Assembly (NCBI GenBank): GCA_963732655.1
Contig: CAVTAI010000017.1
Location: 62,001 to 126,000, forward strand
Direction: 5' to 3'
Source: CAVTWS01 sp963732655
Lineage (GTDB): Bacteria; Actinomycetota; Acidimicrobiia; Acidimicrobiales; SHLQ01
Length of the DNA stretch: 64,000 bases
Part shown: positions 18,329 to 26,614 of the stretch, piece after piece
How positions within the stretch are numbered: position 1 is the first letter of the stretch
Layout of the letters: the number at the start of each line of letters is the position of its first letter
The notes under the pieces: model-generated
What the model was told of the DNA's origin: nothing
Seen by the model: the letters and a program-made list of their open reading frames with translations, nothing else
Databases searched by the model: none
Program-made: the position numbers and the translations under genes

Positions 18329-20257
18329 ATGAGCCGTGCGACTGCTCCCGATCCCAGGGTGCCGGCCGGCCCGATGGCCGACAAGTGGACCAACCACAAG
18401 TTCTCGATGAAGTTGGTGAACCCAGCCAACAAGCGAAAGTTCACCGTGCTCGTCGTCGGCACCGGCCTGGCCGGCGCTTCGGCGGCCGCCTCGTTGGCCG
18501 AACTGGGCTACAAGGTCAAGGTCTTCACGTTCCACGACTCACCGCGCCGGGCGCACAGCATCGCCGCCCAGGGCGGCATCAACGCCGCGAAGAACTACAC
18601 GAACGACGGCGACAGCGTGCACCGTCTCTTCTACGACACCGTCAAGGGCGGCGACTACCGGGCCCGCGAGGCCAACGTGCATCGCCTGGCCGAGGTGTCG
18701 GTGAACATCATCGACCAGTGCACCGCGCAGGGCGTGCCGTTCGCCCGCGACTACGGCGGGCTGCTCGACAACCGCTCGTTCGGCGGCGCGCAGGTGTCCC
18801 GCACCTTCTACGCCCGCGGCCAGACCGGCCAACAGCTCCTGCTCGGCGCCTACTCCGCGCTCATGCGCCAGGTCGCCCTGGGCACGGTCGAGCTCCACAC
18901 CCGCACCGAGATGCTCGACGTGGTGATGAAGGACGGCGAGGCCGCCGGCATCGTCACCCGCGATCTGCTCTCTGGTGAGGTGCAGGCCCACTCCGGTCAC
19001 GCCGTGCTGTTGGCCACCGGCGGCTACGGCAACGTCTACTTCCTGTCCACCAACGCCAAGATGTCCAACGTCACGGCGGCGTGGCGGGCCCATCGGCGGG
19101 GTGCCTACTTCGCCAACCCGTGCTACACCCAGATCCACCCCACCTGCATCCCGTCGAGCGACGAGTTCCAATCGAAGCTCACCCTCATGTCCGAGTCCCT
19201 CCGCAACGACGGCCGCATCTGGGTCCCGGTCGATCGCGACGACCGGCGGGCGCCGGACCAGATCCCCGACGTCGAGCGCGACTACTTCCTCGAGCGCAAG
19301 TACCCCGCGTTCGGCAACCTCGTCCCCCGCGACGTCGCCTCCCGCAACGCCAAGACGGCGGTCGACGAAGGCCGCGGGGTGGGCCCGCTCAAGAACGGCG
19401 TCTACCTCGACTTCTCGGGGGCCATCGGTCGCGATGGCGCGCCGGCGATCCGTGAGCGCTACGGGAACCTGTTCGACATGTACGAGCGGATCACCGGCGA
19501 CGATCCCTACCAGGTGCCGATGCGCATCTACCCGGCGATCCACTACACGATGGGTGGCCTGTGGGTCGACTACAACCTGATGACCACCATCCCGGGCCTG
19601 TACGCCCTGGGTGAAGCCAACTTCTCGGACCACGGCGCCAACCGCCTGGGCGCCTCGGCGCTCATGCAGGGCCTGGCCGATGGCTACTTCGTGATCCCGG
19701 CCACCATCGGCGACCACCTCGCCGGCAAGCTGGGCACGGACCCGGTGCCCGCCGACGATCCCGTCTTCACGGCCTCGATCAACGAGGTGGCCGATCAGAC
19801 CAAGCGGTGGCTCTCGATCAACGGCACGAAGTCCGTCGATCACTACCACCGCGAACTGGGCAAGATCATCTGGGACTACGCCGGCATGGCCCGCAACCGG
19901 ACCGGGCTGGAGAAGGCCCTCAGCGAGATCCCAGCCCTGCGCGAGGAGTTCCACAAGAACGTGCGGGTCCTCGGCAGTGCCGACACGTTGAACCAGTCCC
20001 TCGAGAAGGCGGGCCGGGTCGACGACTTCTTCGAGCTCGCCGAGCTGCTCGCCCGGGACGCGCTCGAGCGTGAGGAATCCTGCGGTGGGCATTTCCGTGA
20101 GGAGCACCAGACCGAGGACGGCGAAGCTCAACGCGACGACGACAACTTCGCTCACGTCGCGGCCTGGGAGTGGAACGGCTCCGATACCCCTCAGACCCGC
20201 CACAAGGAAGAGCTCGTGTTCGAGACCGTCAAGCTCAGCCAGCGCAGCTACAAGTAA
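18329..20257 (+). CDS. sdhA: Succinate dehydrogenase flavoprotein subunit
   Basis: A 642-residue flavoprotein oxidising succinate to fumarate. The FAD-binding Rossmann motif is GTGLAGASAAASLAE at residues 44-58. The covalent flavin site is His76 in RRAHSIAAQGGINAAKN. The capping domain and substrate Arg/His residues appear in NPCYTQIHPTCIPSSDEF and in DHGANRLGASALMQGLADGY. Its relatedness is to the Sdh/Frd type that pairs with a single b558 anchor. It follows sdhC by 46 bases and precedes sdhB by 9 bases. The frame is unbroken. The N-terminal 15 residues could be absent if translation begins at MADKWTNHKF. Confidence 0.97.
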   Translation: MSRATAPDPRVPAGPMADKWTNHKFSMKLVNPANKRKFTVLVVGTGLAGASAAASLAELGYKVKVFTFHDSPRRAHSIAAQGGINAAKNYTNDGDSVHRLFYDTVKGGDYRAREANVHRLAEVSVNIIDQCTAQGVPFARDYGGLLDNRSFGGAQVSRTFYARGQTGQQLLLGAYSALMRQVALGTVELHTRTEMLDVVMKDGEAAGIVTRDLLSGEVQAHSGHAVLLATGGYGNVYFLSTNAKMSNVTAAWRAHRRGAYFANPCYTQIHPTCIPSSDEFQSKLTLMSESLRNDGRIWVPVDRDDRRAPDQIPDVERDYFLERKYPAFGNLVPRDVASRNAKTAVDEGRGVGPLKNGVYLDFSGAIGRDGAPAIRERYGNLFDMYERITGDDPYQVPMRIYPAIHYTMGGLWVDYNLMTTIPGLYALGEANFSDHGANRLGASALMQGLADGYFVIPATIGDHLAGKLGTDPVPADDPVFTASINEVADQTKRWLSINGTKSVDHYHRELGKIIWDYAGMARNRTGLEKALSEIPALREEFHKNVRVLGSADTLNQSLEKAGRVDDFFELAELLARDALEREESCGGHFREEHQTEDGEAQRDDDNFAHVAAWEWNGSDTPQTRHKEELVFETVKLSQRSYK

Positions 20258-20266
20258 GGCCTGCCG

Positions 20267-21040
20267 ATGACCACGTCGCTGAATCTCACCCTCAAGGTCT
20301 GGCGCCAAAACGGCCCCGCCGCTACCGGACGCTTCGAGACCTACCAGGCCTCGGGCATCAGCGAGGACGCATCGTTCCTCGAGATGCTCGACATCGTCAA
20401 CGAGCGGCTGATCGAGGGCGGTGACGAACCCATCACCTTCGAGAGCGACTGCCGCGAGGGCATCTGTGGCACCTGTGGCCTGATGATCAACGGCCAGGCC
20501 CACGGCCCCGAGAAGGGCACCGCCACCTGTCAGTTGCACATGCGGAAGTTCGCCGACGGCGACCACATCACGATCGAGCCGTGGCGCGCCACCTCGTTCC
20601 CGGTGATCCGTGACCTGGCGGTCGACCGTAGTCCGCTCGATCGGATCATCGAGGCGGGCGGCTACATCTCCGTGAACACGGGCGCCGCTCCCGAAGCCAA
20701 CCTCACCCTCGTCCCCAAAGACGTCGCGGACACCGCCATGGACGCGGCCCAGTGCATCGGCTGTGGCGCGTGTGTCGCCGCCTGCCCCAACAGCGCCGCC
20801 CAGCTCTTCACCTCGGCCAAGGCCATGCACCTGAACCTGCTCCCGCAGGGCCAGCCGGAGCGGTGGACCCGCATCGAGAACATGGTCGACACCATGGAGG
20901 AGTACTTCGGGACCTGCACGAACCACGGCGAGTGCTACGAGGCCTGTCCCAAGGAGATCAGCCTCGACTTCATCGCCTGGCTCAACCGCGACTACATGAA
21001 GTCGAAGGTCAAGAACCGCAAGCTCGCTTCCCAGTCCTGA
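20267..21040 (+). CDS. sdhB: Succinate dehydrogenase iron-sulfur subunit
   Basis: A 257-residue protein carrying the three electron-transfer clusters of complex II. The [2Fe-2S] ligands are Cys62, Cys67, Cys70 and Cys88 (CREGICGTC...C). The ferredoxin-like part has CIGCGACVAAC at 163-173 and CTNHGECYEACP at 217-228, supplying the [4Fe-4S] and [3Fe-4S] or related clusters. It starts nine bases after sdhA and closes the operon. This second ferredoxin segment, with CTNHGEC in place of CP.GI, is the form seen in the b558-type group. No SdhD gene follows, consistent with a one-subunit anchor. Confidence 0.97.
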   Translation: MTTSLNLTLKVWRQNGPAATGRFETYQASGISEDASFLEMLDIVNERLIEGGDEPITFESDCREGICGTCGLMINGQAHGPEKGTATCQLHMRKFADGDHITIEPWRATSFPVIRDLAVDRSPLDRIIEAGGYISVNTGAAPEANLTLVPKDVADTAMDAAQCIGCGACVAACPNSAAQLFTSAKAMHLNLLPQGQPERWTRIENMVDTMEEYFGTCTNHGECYEACPKEISLDFIAWLNRDYMKSKVKNRKLASQS

Positions 21041-21477
21041 GCGGCTGCGCCAACGCTCGAATCGAGACGTCAAGGGGTTGACATGGGTGGGGGCGCGGCG
21101 CACAGTGAGGTTGCCGGCGCTATTCCGGACATCCCGGACGACGGTGTGATCACAATCCTTCGTTCGACCCGAAAGGGGGGTGTCGAGGTGGAAGTGATGT
21201 CGCAGAAGGAGCGAAGTCCGCCCGCTTGAACGGCGGCGCCGGGTACGGCCCGGAGCGCCGCCTCGCGGCGACGGTCGTTCGCTGAGCCGGTCCCCTCGCG
21301 TTCTCGCACCACGCGGGTTGGCGCCCACAGGATGGGATTGACCAACACCTCCGGAGATGCCCGAGCGAGACGACTCGACGACCGACCGAACGAGAGAGAG
21401 GGGTCCCCTCGCGGGATCCCTCTCTCGCGTCCGGCCTCCCGAGATCCGCGGGGCGTCTGCGGGGCGCGGGACCGTCG
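21041..21477. other. 437-base gap after sdhB with no credible gene
   Basis: Short open frames on both strands here have random-looking composition and no recognisable domain. The stretch contains a TTGACA hexamer at 21078-21083 without a convincing minus-10 partner, and a hairpin near its right end. A small RNA cannot be excluded by eye. Confidence 0.5.
21394..21426. terminator. Hairpin between sdhB and the epoxide hydrolase gene
   Basis: GAGAGAGGG at 21394-21402 pairs perfectly with CCCTCTCTC at 21418-21426 across a 15-base loop that itself contains short pairing. It lies between convergent genes and could end both transcripts. No T tract follows. Confidence 0.5.
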
Positions 21478-22629
21478 TCAGGTGTGCCGGTTGAAGAACG
21501 TCCGCACGTCGTCCACGAACAGATCGGGCTGCTCGAGCGCGGCGAAATGGCCGCCACGGGGCATGTCGCTCCAGTGCACGATGCCGTTCGACGCCTCGGC
21601 CCAGCGGCGACGGCCGAAGATGATCTCCCCCGGGAAGTTGGCCACCCCCATGGGCAGATGGGTGATGTCACCGACCATCACCGTTCCCCGACCCATCGAC
21701 TCGTGGTACATCCGCATCGACGACCCGATGGTTCCGGTCACCCAGTAGACGGTGACGTTCGTCAGCAGATGGTCGAGGCTCAGGCCGCCGAACGGTCCCA
21801 CGCTGGCGTCGGTCCAGGCATGGAACTTCTCGCCGATCCACGCCAGCAGGCCGGCGGGCGAGTCGTTGAGGGCGTACGCCAGGGACTGAGGTTTGGTCGA
21901 CTGGATGGCGGTGTATCCGCTACCCGATGTCATGTAGTCCTGAGTCCGCGCCAGCTGCGCGACCTCACGATCGGTGAGGTCCTCCATGTCGTCGGGTCGG
22001 CCCGGCGGGAACGAGATCAGCATGTTGACGTGCACCCCGGTGACCCGTTCGGGGTCGAGGTGGGCGAGGTGACGCACCACCATCGAGCCCCAGTCGCCGC
22101 CCTGCACGCCGTACCGCTCGTACCCGAGGCGGGCCATGAGCTGGCGGTACGCATCAGCGGTTCGCTTCACGTCCCAGCCCGATTCCGATGTCGGGCCGGA
22201 CCACCCGTACCCCGGGAGGGAAGGCACCACCACGTGAAAGGCGTCGGAAGCCTGGCCGCCATGAGCGGTCGGATCGGTCAGCGGCCCGATCACGTCGAGG
22301 AACTCCACCACGGATCCGGGCCAGCCGTGAACGAGCAGCAGGGGCCGGGCCCCCGGGTGAGGCGATCGATGGTGGATGGCGTGGAAGAGCTGGCCGTCGA
22401 TCGTGGTGGTGATGTGATCGAAGGCGTTGATCCGGGCTTCCGCGGCCCGCCAGTCGAACTCGTCGGCCCAGTAGCGAACCGCTTCCTGGAGCCATTGGCG
22501 ATCGGAGCCGAGCTCCCACGTGGTCCCCGGGAGTTGGTCGGGAAGTCGGGTCGTTCGCAAGCGCTCGCCGAGGTCGCTCAGGACCTGGTCGGCCACGTGG
22601 ACGGAAAAGGGTTCGATGGCGTCGGACAC
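21478..22629 (-). CDS. Epoxide hydrolase (EHN-type, alpha/beta fold)
   Basis: A 383-residue microsomal-type epoxide hydrolase, opening epoxides to vicinal diols. The N-terminal EHN domain (about 1-95) includes LPDQLPGTTWELGSDRQWL. The hydrolase core has the oxyanion motif HGWPGS at 101-106 and the nucleophile Asp179 in QGGDWGS. The charge-relay His is in MPRGGHFAALEQPDLF near the C-terminus, and lid tyrosines are around GYTAIQST. Length matches the family. Divergent from another alpha/beta hydrolase across 75 bases. Likely part of xenobiotic or fatty-acid epoxide breakdown. Confidence 0.92.
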   Translation of the reverse strand: MSDAIEPFSVHVADQVLSDLGERLRTTRLPDQLPGTTWELGSDRQWLQEAVRYWADEFDWRAAEARINAFDHITTTIDGQLFHAIHHRSPHPGARPLLLVHGWPGSVVEFLDVIGPLTDPTAHGGQASDAFHVVVPSLPGYGWSGPTSESGWDVKRTADAYRQLMARLGYERYGVQGGDWGSMVVRHLAHLDPERVTGVHVNMLISFPPGRPDDMEDLTDREVAQLARTQDYMTSGSGYTAIQSTKPQSLAYALNDSPAGLLAWIGEKFHAWTDASVGPFGGLSLDHLLTNVTVYWVTGTIGSSMRMYHESMGRGTVMVGDITHLPMGVANFPGEIIFGRRRWAEASNGIVHWSDMPRGGHFAALEQPDLFVDDVRTFFNRHT

Positions 22630-22704
22630 GACGTCAGTTCAGCGGATCGGGCGCGGCGGGTCGAATCGCCGCCGATACCGTGCTCCCCCGTGGATGGCTC
22701 CTCG

Positions 22705-23541
22705 ATGACGGTGCAGCGCGGTTCGATCGAGCTCGCGGCCTCTGTCCACGGCCCGTCCGCAGGTCCGGCCGTGCTGCTGATCTCCCCGGCTGATGCCCCG
22801 GCCTTCCGGTGGACCGCGGCCTATGTCGACGCACTCACCGGGCTCGGGGCTCGGGTCGTCCGCTTCGACCATCGCGATGTCGGCGCGAGCACGGCCGTCC
22901 CGGATACCGATCCCTACACGCTCGCCGATCTGGCCGCCGATGCCGTCGCGGTCCTGGAGTCGGCGGCGGTCGACCGAGCGCACATCGTCGGCCGATCGAT
23001 GGGCGGCATGGTCGGCCAGCTGCTGGCCCTCGACCATCCCGACCTGGTCGCCTCGCTGACCATGGTGGGGACCACTCCGGCGATGGGCGACGACTCCCTG
23101 TCCGGACCGTCCGACGACCTGGTCGACAAGATCGCCTGGCGCCTGTTCGACGGACCGCCGGCCAGCCGCGCCGAGCGGGTGGCCTGGCTCGTCGACGGCT
23201 ACCGCAACTTCGCCGGGCCCCGGTTCCCGTTCGAGACCCGCCTGCAGCGAGCTCTGGCGCTCCGCGAGGTCGACGAGTGCTGGCGCCCCGAGACCGGCCA
23301 CGGTGTGGCCGTCGGTGCGAGCCCGGGCCGCCTCGACCGGCTCGACCAGATCGAGGTCCCGACGACCATCGTCCACGGGACCGCCGACCCCGTTTTCGGC
23401 GTCGACCACGCCGTCGCTCTGGCCGACGGGATCGCCGGCGCCGAGCTGAGGCTCATCGAGGGCCTCGGCCACGAGCTCCCGGATGCGTTCGCTCCGACAC
23501 TCGTGGCCGAGGTGCGCCGCCTGCTCGCGGGCTACTCCTGA
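22705..23541 (+). CDS. Alpha/beta hydrolase
   Basis: A 278-residue alpha/beta hydrolase, probably an esterase. The nucleophile elbow is GRSMGG (Ser in G-x-S-x-G), preceded by VVRFDHRDVGASTAVPDT, the typical HRG-like loop. The acid is probably in HGTADPVFG, and the His is in GLGHELPDAF near the end. Start ATG at 22705 is preferred because upstream residues in the same frame read as non-coding. The 3' end overlaps the convergent phosphatase gene by ten bases. Substrate unknown; the layout resembles the aclacinomycin methylesterase and DhaA-like groups only in general terms. Confidence 0.85.
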   Translation: MTVQRGSIELAASVHGPSAGPAVLLISPADAPAFRWTAAYVDALTGLGARVVRFDHRDVGASTAVPDTDPYTLADLAADAVAVLESAAVDRAHIVGRSMGGMVGQLLALDHPDLVASLTMVGTTPAMGDDSLSGPSDDLVDKIAWRLFDGPPASRAERVAWLVDGYRNFAGPRFPFETRLQRALALREVDECWRPETGHGVAVGASPGRLDRLDQIEVPTTIVHGTADPVFGVDHAVALADGIAGAELRLIEGLGHELPDAFAPTLVAEVRRLLAGYS

Positions 23542-24035
23542 GTTGCCGTTCGCTGATCGACGAGATGGTCGAGGAGGCCGCGACACGCGGCGTCGATGAG
23601 ATCGAAGACGTGGGCGAAGCCATCGGGTCCGCCGCTGTAGGGATCCGGTACATCGAGGTCGGCCGGGCGGGCGGCCGGGTCCACGGCAGGATCGAACGCT
23701 CGCAACATCACGACCTTGGCGGCGGCCGCGTGGTCGGGGGCGAGGTGCACGAGGTCGCCGTGGTTGCGTTCGTCCATGGCCACGACGAGGTCGAACCACT
23801 CGAAGTCGCCTCGATGGAACTGGCGGGCGCGGAGCGGGCGCAGGTCGACGCCCCTCCGGCCGGCCTCGGCGATCGACCGGCGATCGGGCGGATCGCCGAC
23901 GTGGAATGCGGCAGTCCCAGCGCTGTCGATCTCGAGCTGATGGTCCCAGCCGGCTTCCTCCGCCAGCCGACGCATCACGCCTTCGGCCGTCGGCGATCGG
24001 CAGATGTTGCCGAGGCACACGAAACAGACCCGCAC
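23532..24035 (-). CDS. Low-molecular-weight protein-tyrosine phosphatase
   Basis: A 167-residue LMW-PTP that removes phosphate from protein tyrosine. The P-loop CLGNICRSP (C-X5-R-S) is at residues 8-16, almost at the N-terminus, as the family requires. The general-acid Asp is in DVPDPYSGGPDGF. Start GTG at 24035 (VRVCFVCLGN) is chosen for this reason; the frame is open further upstream but that would add about 40 residues overlapping the amidohydrolase gene. The amidohydrolase upstream ends at 24068, so the two are probably cotranscribed. Confidence 0.9.
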   Translation of the reverse strand: MRVCFVCLGNICRSPTAEGVMRRLAEEAGWDHQLEIDSAGTAAFHVGDPPDRRSIAEAGRRGVDLRPLRARQFHRGDFEWFDLVVAMDERNHGDLVHLAPDHAAAAKVVMLRAFDPAVDPAARPADLDVPDPYSGGPDGFAHVFDLIDAACRGLLDHLVDQRTATQE

Positions 24036-24067
24036 CACGTCCGGTGGGTCCGGCCGGGAGGCCCCGG

Positions 24068-25267
24068 TCACGCCGCGGGTGAGACGAGCCGGGCGACGAG
24101 CGCTGCTTCCTCGGCCGCCGATGGCCCCTCGACCCGATAGAGCGCGGCCGCGTTGGCCCACAACAGCTTGTGACGGGTCACCGGGTCGAGCGAGCCCAGC
24201 GAAGCCTCGACGCGTTCACGAACATCGCCGTAGAGACAGGTCGGATGGGGGAAGTCGGTCTCGAACAACACGTTGTCGACCCCGATCTCCGCCAGCAGCT
24301 TCTTCGGCGCCGTCTGCTCGAACCAGAAGCAGCCGTAGACCTGCCGCTTGAAGTACTCGCTCGGCAACATGTCGAAGTTCGGGGCCTGGGCGAACCCGCC
24401 GGCCTCGAGGAATGAGTAGTCGCAGGCCTCGAGCACGAACGGCAGGAACCCGATGCCGCTCTCCACCGAGACGAACTTGAGGGAAGGGAACCGGGGCAGG
24501 ACACCGGAGAGCAGCAGGTCGGTGATCTGCATGCCATTGGTGAGGAACATCGAGATCGAGGCGTAGCAGTAGGTACCGGGCACACCGTGCACCTTGGTGC
24601 GCTCCGGCGTGAACCCGGCGCTGGCGTCGCCACTGCCGATGTGGAAGCTGATCGGCAGGGCGGCTTCCTGGCAGACCTCCCAGAGCGGATCCCAATGGCG
24701 GTCACCGAGGAACGGGAGCCCGAACCGTTGTGGTTCGCCGGTGAACAACACGCCCTTGTGGCCGAGGTCGCGGCAGCGCTCGACCTCGGCGACGGCGGCG
24801 TCGATGTCCCAGAACGGGGTCGAGGTGATCGGCAGCAGTCGCCTGGCGTCGACCGACGACCAGTCGGTCTGGAAATCGTTGTAGGCCCGCACGCACGCCA
24901 GCATGAGGTCGGGATCGCCGAGCCGAAGGAATCGCTGGGCCCCGAACCCGGCCACGTTCGGATACATGACCTGGGCCCAGATCCCCTCCTCGTCCATGAG
25001 GGCGAGGCGGGCGGACGAGTCGTACGCAGCCGGGTGGCACTGTTCGATGGTCGCCGGCCCGTTGGGGAAGGGCTCGGGCCACCCGGCCACCGCGGTCATG
25101 CCCACCGCTGAGAACGACTCGGCACCGAGGAACCAGTGTTCGCGGCCGCGCTCGTCGAGGCGAACCTCTGGGACCTGGTCGCGGAACCGGGCCGGTACCC
25201 GCGCCGAGAACAGATCGGCCGGTTCGGTCACATGGGTGTCGACATCGATGATCAGCTCGGATCCCAT
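24068..25267 (-). CDS. Amidohydrolase-2 family metal-dependent hydrolase
   Basis: A 399-residue TIM-barrel protein of the ACMSD-like amidohydrolase-2 family, which hydrolyses or decarboxylates aromatic-type acids. Metal ligands expected for the family are present: the N-terminal D-x-D-x-H segment IIDVDTHVTEP, the His of PISFHIGSGDAS and the Asp of LFETDFPHPTCLYGD. ESGIGFLPFVLEACDYSF is the block typical of the actinobacterial branch. The frame is intact from an ATG at 25267. This is one of five family members in the window; 52550-53788 is its closest match in layout. Substrate not predictable. Confidence 0.88.
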   Translation of the reverse strand: MGSELIIDVDTHVTEPADLFSARVPARFRDQVPEVRLDERGREHWFLGAESFSAVGMTAVAGWPEPFPNGPATIEQCHPAAYDSSARLALMDEEGIWAQVMYPNVAGFGAQRFLRLGDPDLMLACVRAYNDFQTDWSSVDARRLLPITSTPFWDIDAAVAEVERCRDLGHKGVLFTGEPQRFGLPFLGDRHWDPLWEVCQEAALPISFHIGSGDASAGFTPERTKVHGVPGTYCYASISMFLTNGMQITDLLLSGVLPRFPSLKFVSVESGIGFLPFVLEACDYSFLEAGGFAQAPNFDMLPSEYFKRQVYGCFWFEQTAPKKLLAEIGVDNVLFETDFPHPTCLYGDVRERVEASLGSLDPVTRHKLLWANAAALYRVEGPSAAEEAALVARLVSPAA

Positions 25268-25327
25268 GGCCTCAGCCTCGCACGCCCCGACGCATCGGGT
25301 CGAGAAGCGGGGCGCGCCACGGCTGCG

Positions 25328-26179
25328 TCAGTCCAGGCGTTCGAGGAATCGTTCGACGGCGTCGGTGAACACGTCGTTGCGGTCACCCGCCACCATGTGC
25401 CCGGCCTCGCCGACGTCGACGAACTCCACGTGCGGGAACTCGGTGAGGAACCGGGTGACGCCGTCGGCGCTGACGACGTCGCTCATCTGCCCGCGCACCA
25501 GCATGAGCGGCACCTCGATGGCGCGAACGGCCTTCATCATCAGCTCGTAGTCGAGCATTTCGGCGAGTCCACGCTCGCCGTTGCGGTTCATGAAGGCCGG
25601 GTCCCAGTGCCAGTACCAGCGGCCGTCGCGGAACCGGAGGTTCTTCTTGAGACCTTCGGTATCGGACGGGCGGCGGCGGTTCGGGTTGTAGGAGGCCACG
25701 GCGTCCGCCACCTCGTCGAGCGTGGCGAATCCGGCCTCCAGGTTCTGGGTCATGAAGTCCCGGATGCGATCGGTGCCCGGTTGATGCAGCTCCGGGATCA
25801 CGTCGACGAGCACGACCGCCCGGCACGATCCGGGGGCCAACACCCCTTCGAGGTAGATCGCGGTCATCCCCCCGAGCGACGCGCCGACGACGACGGGCCG
25901 ATCCTCCAGCGAGCCGATCACCTCGCGCACATCGGCCGCGAAACTCGACAGGCGGTAGTCGGCATCGGGGGCCCAGTCCGATTCACCGTGACCGCGGAGG
26001 TCGACCGTGACGGCGTGCCAACCGCGCCGGGCCAAGGCGGTGGCCGAACCCGCCCACGAGTGGCGCGTCTGCCCCCCACCGTGCAGGAACACCACCGGAG
26101 GGTGCGCCTCGTCGCCGCGGTGGTCAGCGGCCACGGTGATGCCGTGGCCGTCGTAGGAACGCACAACCGGTGTCACCAT
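25328..26179 (-). CDS. Alpha/beta hydrolase
   Basis: A 283-residue alpha/beta hydrolase. Key blocks: FLHGGGQTRHSW (oxyanion loop), DLRGHGESDWAPDADYRL, the nucleophile GASLGGMTAIYL, VRGQMSDVVS with the probable acid, and DVGEAGHMVAGDRNDVF with the catalytic His. This set is the peroxidase/epoxide hydrolase-like layout. It lies about 60 bases upstream of the amidohydrolase gene on the same strand, so the two and the phosphatase may form one transcript. Start ATG or GTG at 26179 (MVTPVVRSYDGHG) is well placed for the fold. Confidence 0.87.
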   Translation of the reverse strand: MVTPVVRSYDGHGITVAADHRGDEAHPPVVFLHGGGQTRHSWAGSATALARRGWHAVTVDLRGHGESDWAPDADYRLSSFAADVREVIGSLEDRPVVVGASLGGMTAIYLEGVLAPGSCRAVVLVDVIPELHQPGTDRIRDFMTQNLEAGFATLDEVADAVASYNPNRRRPSDTEGLKKNLRFRDGRWYWHWDPAFMNRNGERGLAEMLDYELMMKAVRAIEVPLMLVRGQMSDVVSADGVTRFLTEFPHVEFVDVGEAGHMVAGDRNDVFTDAVERFLERLD

Positions 26180-26226
26180 CGGTTCGGTCTACCCGCCGGC
26201 GCGAGGTTCGAGCCAGTCCGCGTCGA

Positions 26227-26246
26227 CCCGCCCTTACCCGGGCGGG
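26227..26246. terminator. Hairpin at the TfoX-like stop codon
   Basis: CCCGCCC pairs with GGGCGGG across a six-base loop containing the stop codon. A CGCTTTCGTTT stretch follows on the plus strand. Possible terminator; the direction is unclear because genes on both sides run leftward. Confidence 0.35.
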
Positions 26247-26590
26247 CGCTTTCGTTTCCTCTTCGGGCCGGCCGTGGCGTGACCGACCCCCACCGCCTCC
26301 GCTCCCCACTCGAGCAGACGCTCGTCGCTGCGCAGCACCGCGTTCGGCACGCTCCAGTACGCCGTGGGCACAACTCCTCGAGACATCTCGGGTGCGAACT
26401 GGGTGGCTTTGGCCTTGCGGTAGCGCGCCACGGTCGTGTCGTCGGTCTTGAAGTGGATGGTCCCGGCGGACGACAGCAGGGCGAGCGACGGGCGGGCGAC
26501 CATCGACGACGGTGCGGCCACCCCGGAATCCACCGGCCGAGCACCGTGTCTTCGATCATTCGTCACCCGGTGTTCGTCTCCTGCCCTCAC
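26234..26590 (-). CDS. TfoX N-domain-like protein, N-terminus probably missing
   Basis: Up to 118 residues. The part from MVARPSLALLSSAGTIHFKT onward resembles the second half of a TfoX N-terminal domain: a strand ending in FKTDD, a variable loop and PTAYWSVPNAVLRSDERLLE leading into the last helix. The usual first half, with R-M-F-G-G-Y, is absent; upstream residues read as non-coding in this frame. The tail is very basic (KRKRKRPPG) and its stop lies inside a hairpin. It may be a truncated or indel-damaged gene. The start is uncertain. Divergent from the surface protein that follows. Confidence 0.4.
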   Translation of the reverse strand: MRAGDEHRVTNDRRHGARPVDSGVAAPSSMVARPSLALLSSAGTIHFKTDDTTVARYRKAKATQFAPEMSRGVVPTAYWSVPNAVLRSDERLLEWGAEAVGVGHATAGPKRKRKRPPG

Positions 26591-26614
26591 ACTGGCCGTG
26601 ACCCAGGAGATGTC

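Noticed and set aside
21078..21083. TTGACA hexamer in the gap after sdhB as a promoter
   Set aside because: No acceptable minus-10 sequence 16-18 bases downstream and no gene to serve.
18539..21328. Open reading frame of over 900 codons antisense to sdhA and sdhB
   Set aside because: It is the mirror of strongly biased high-GC codons; it has no domain, and sdhA/sdhB are certain.
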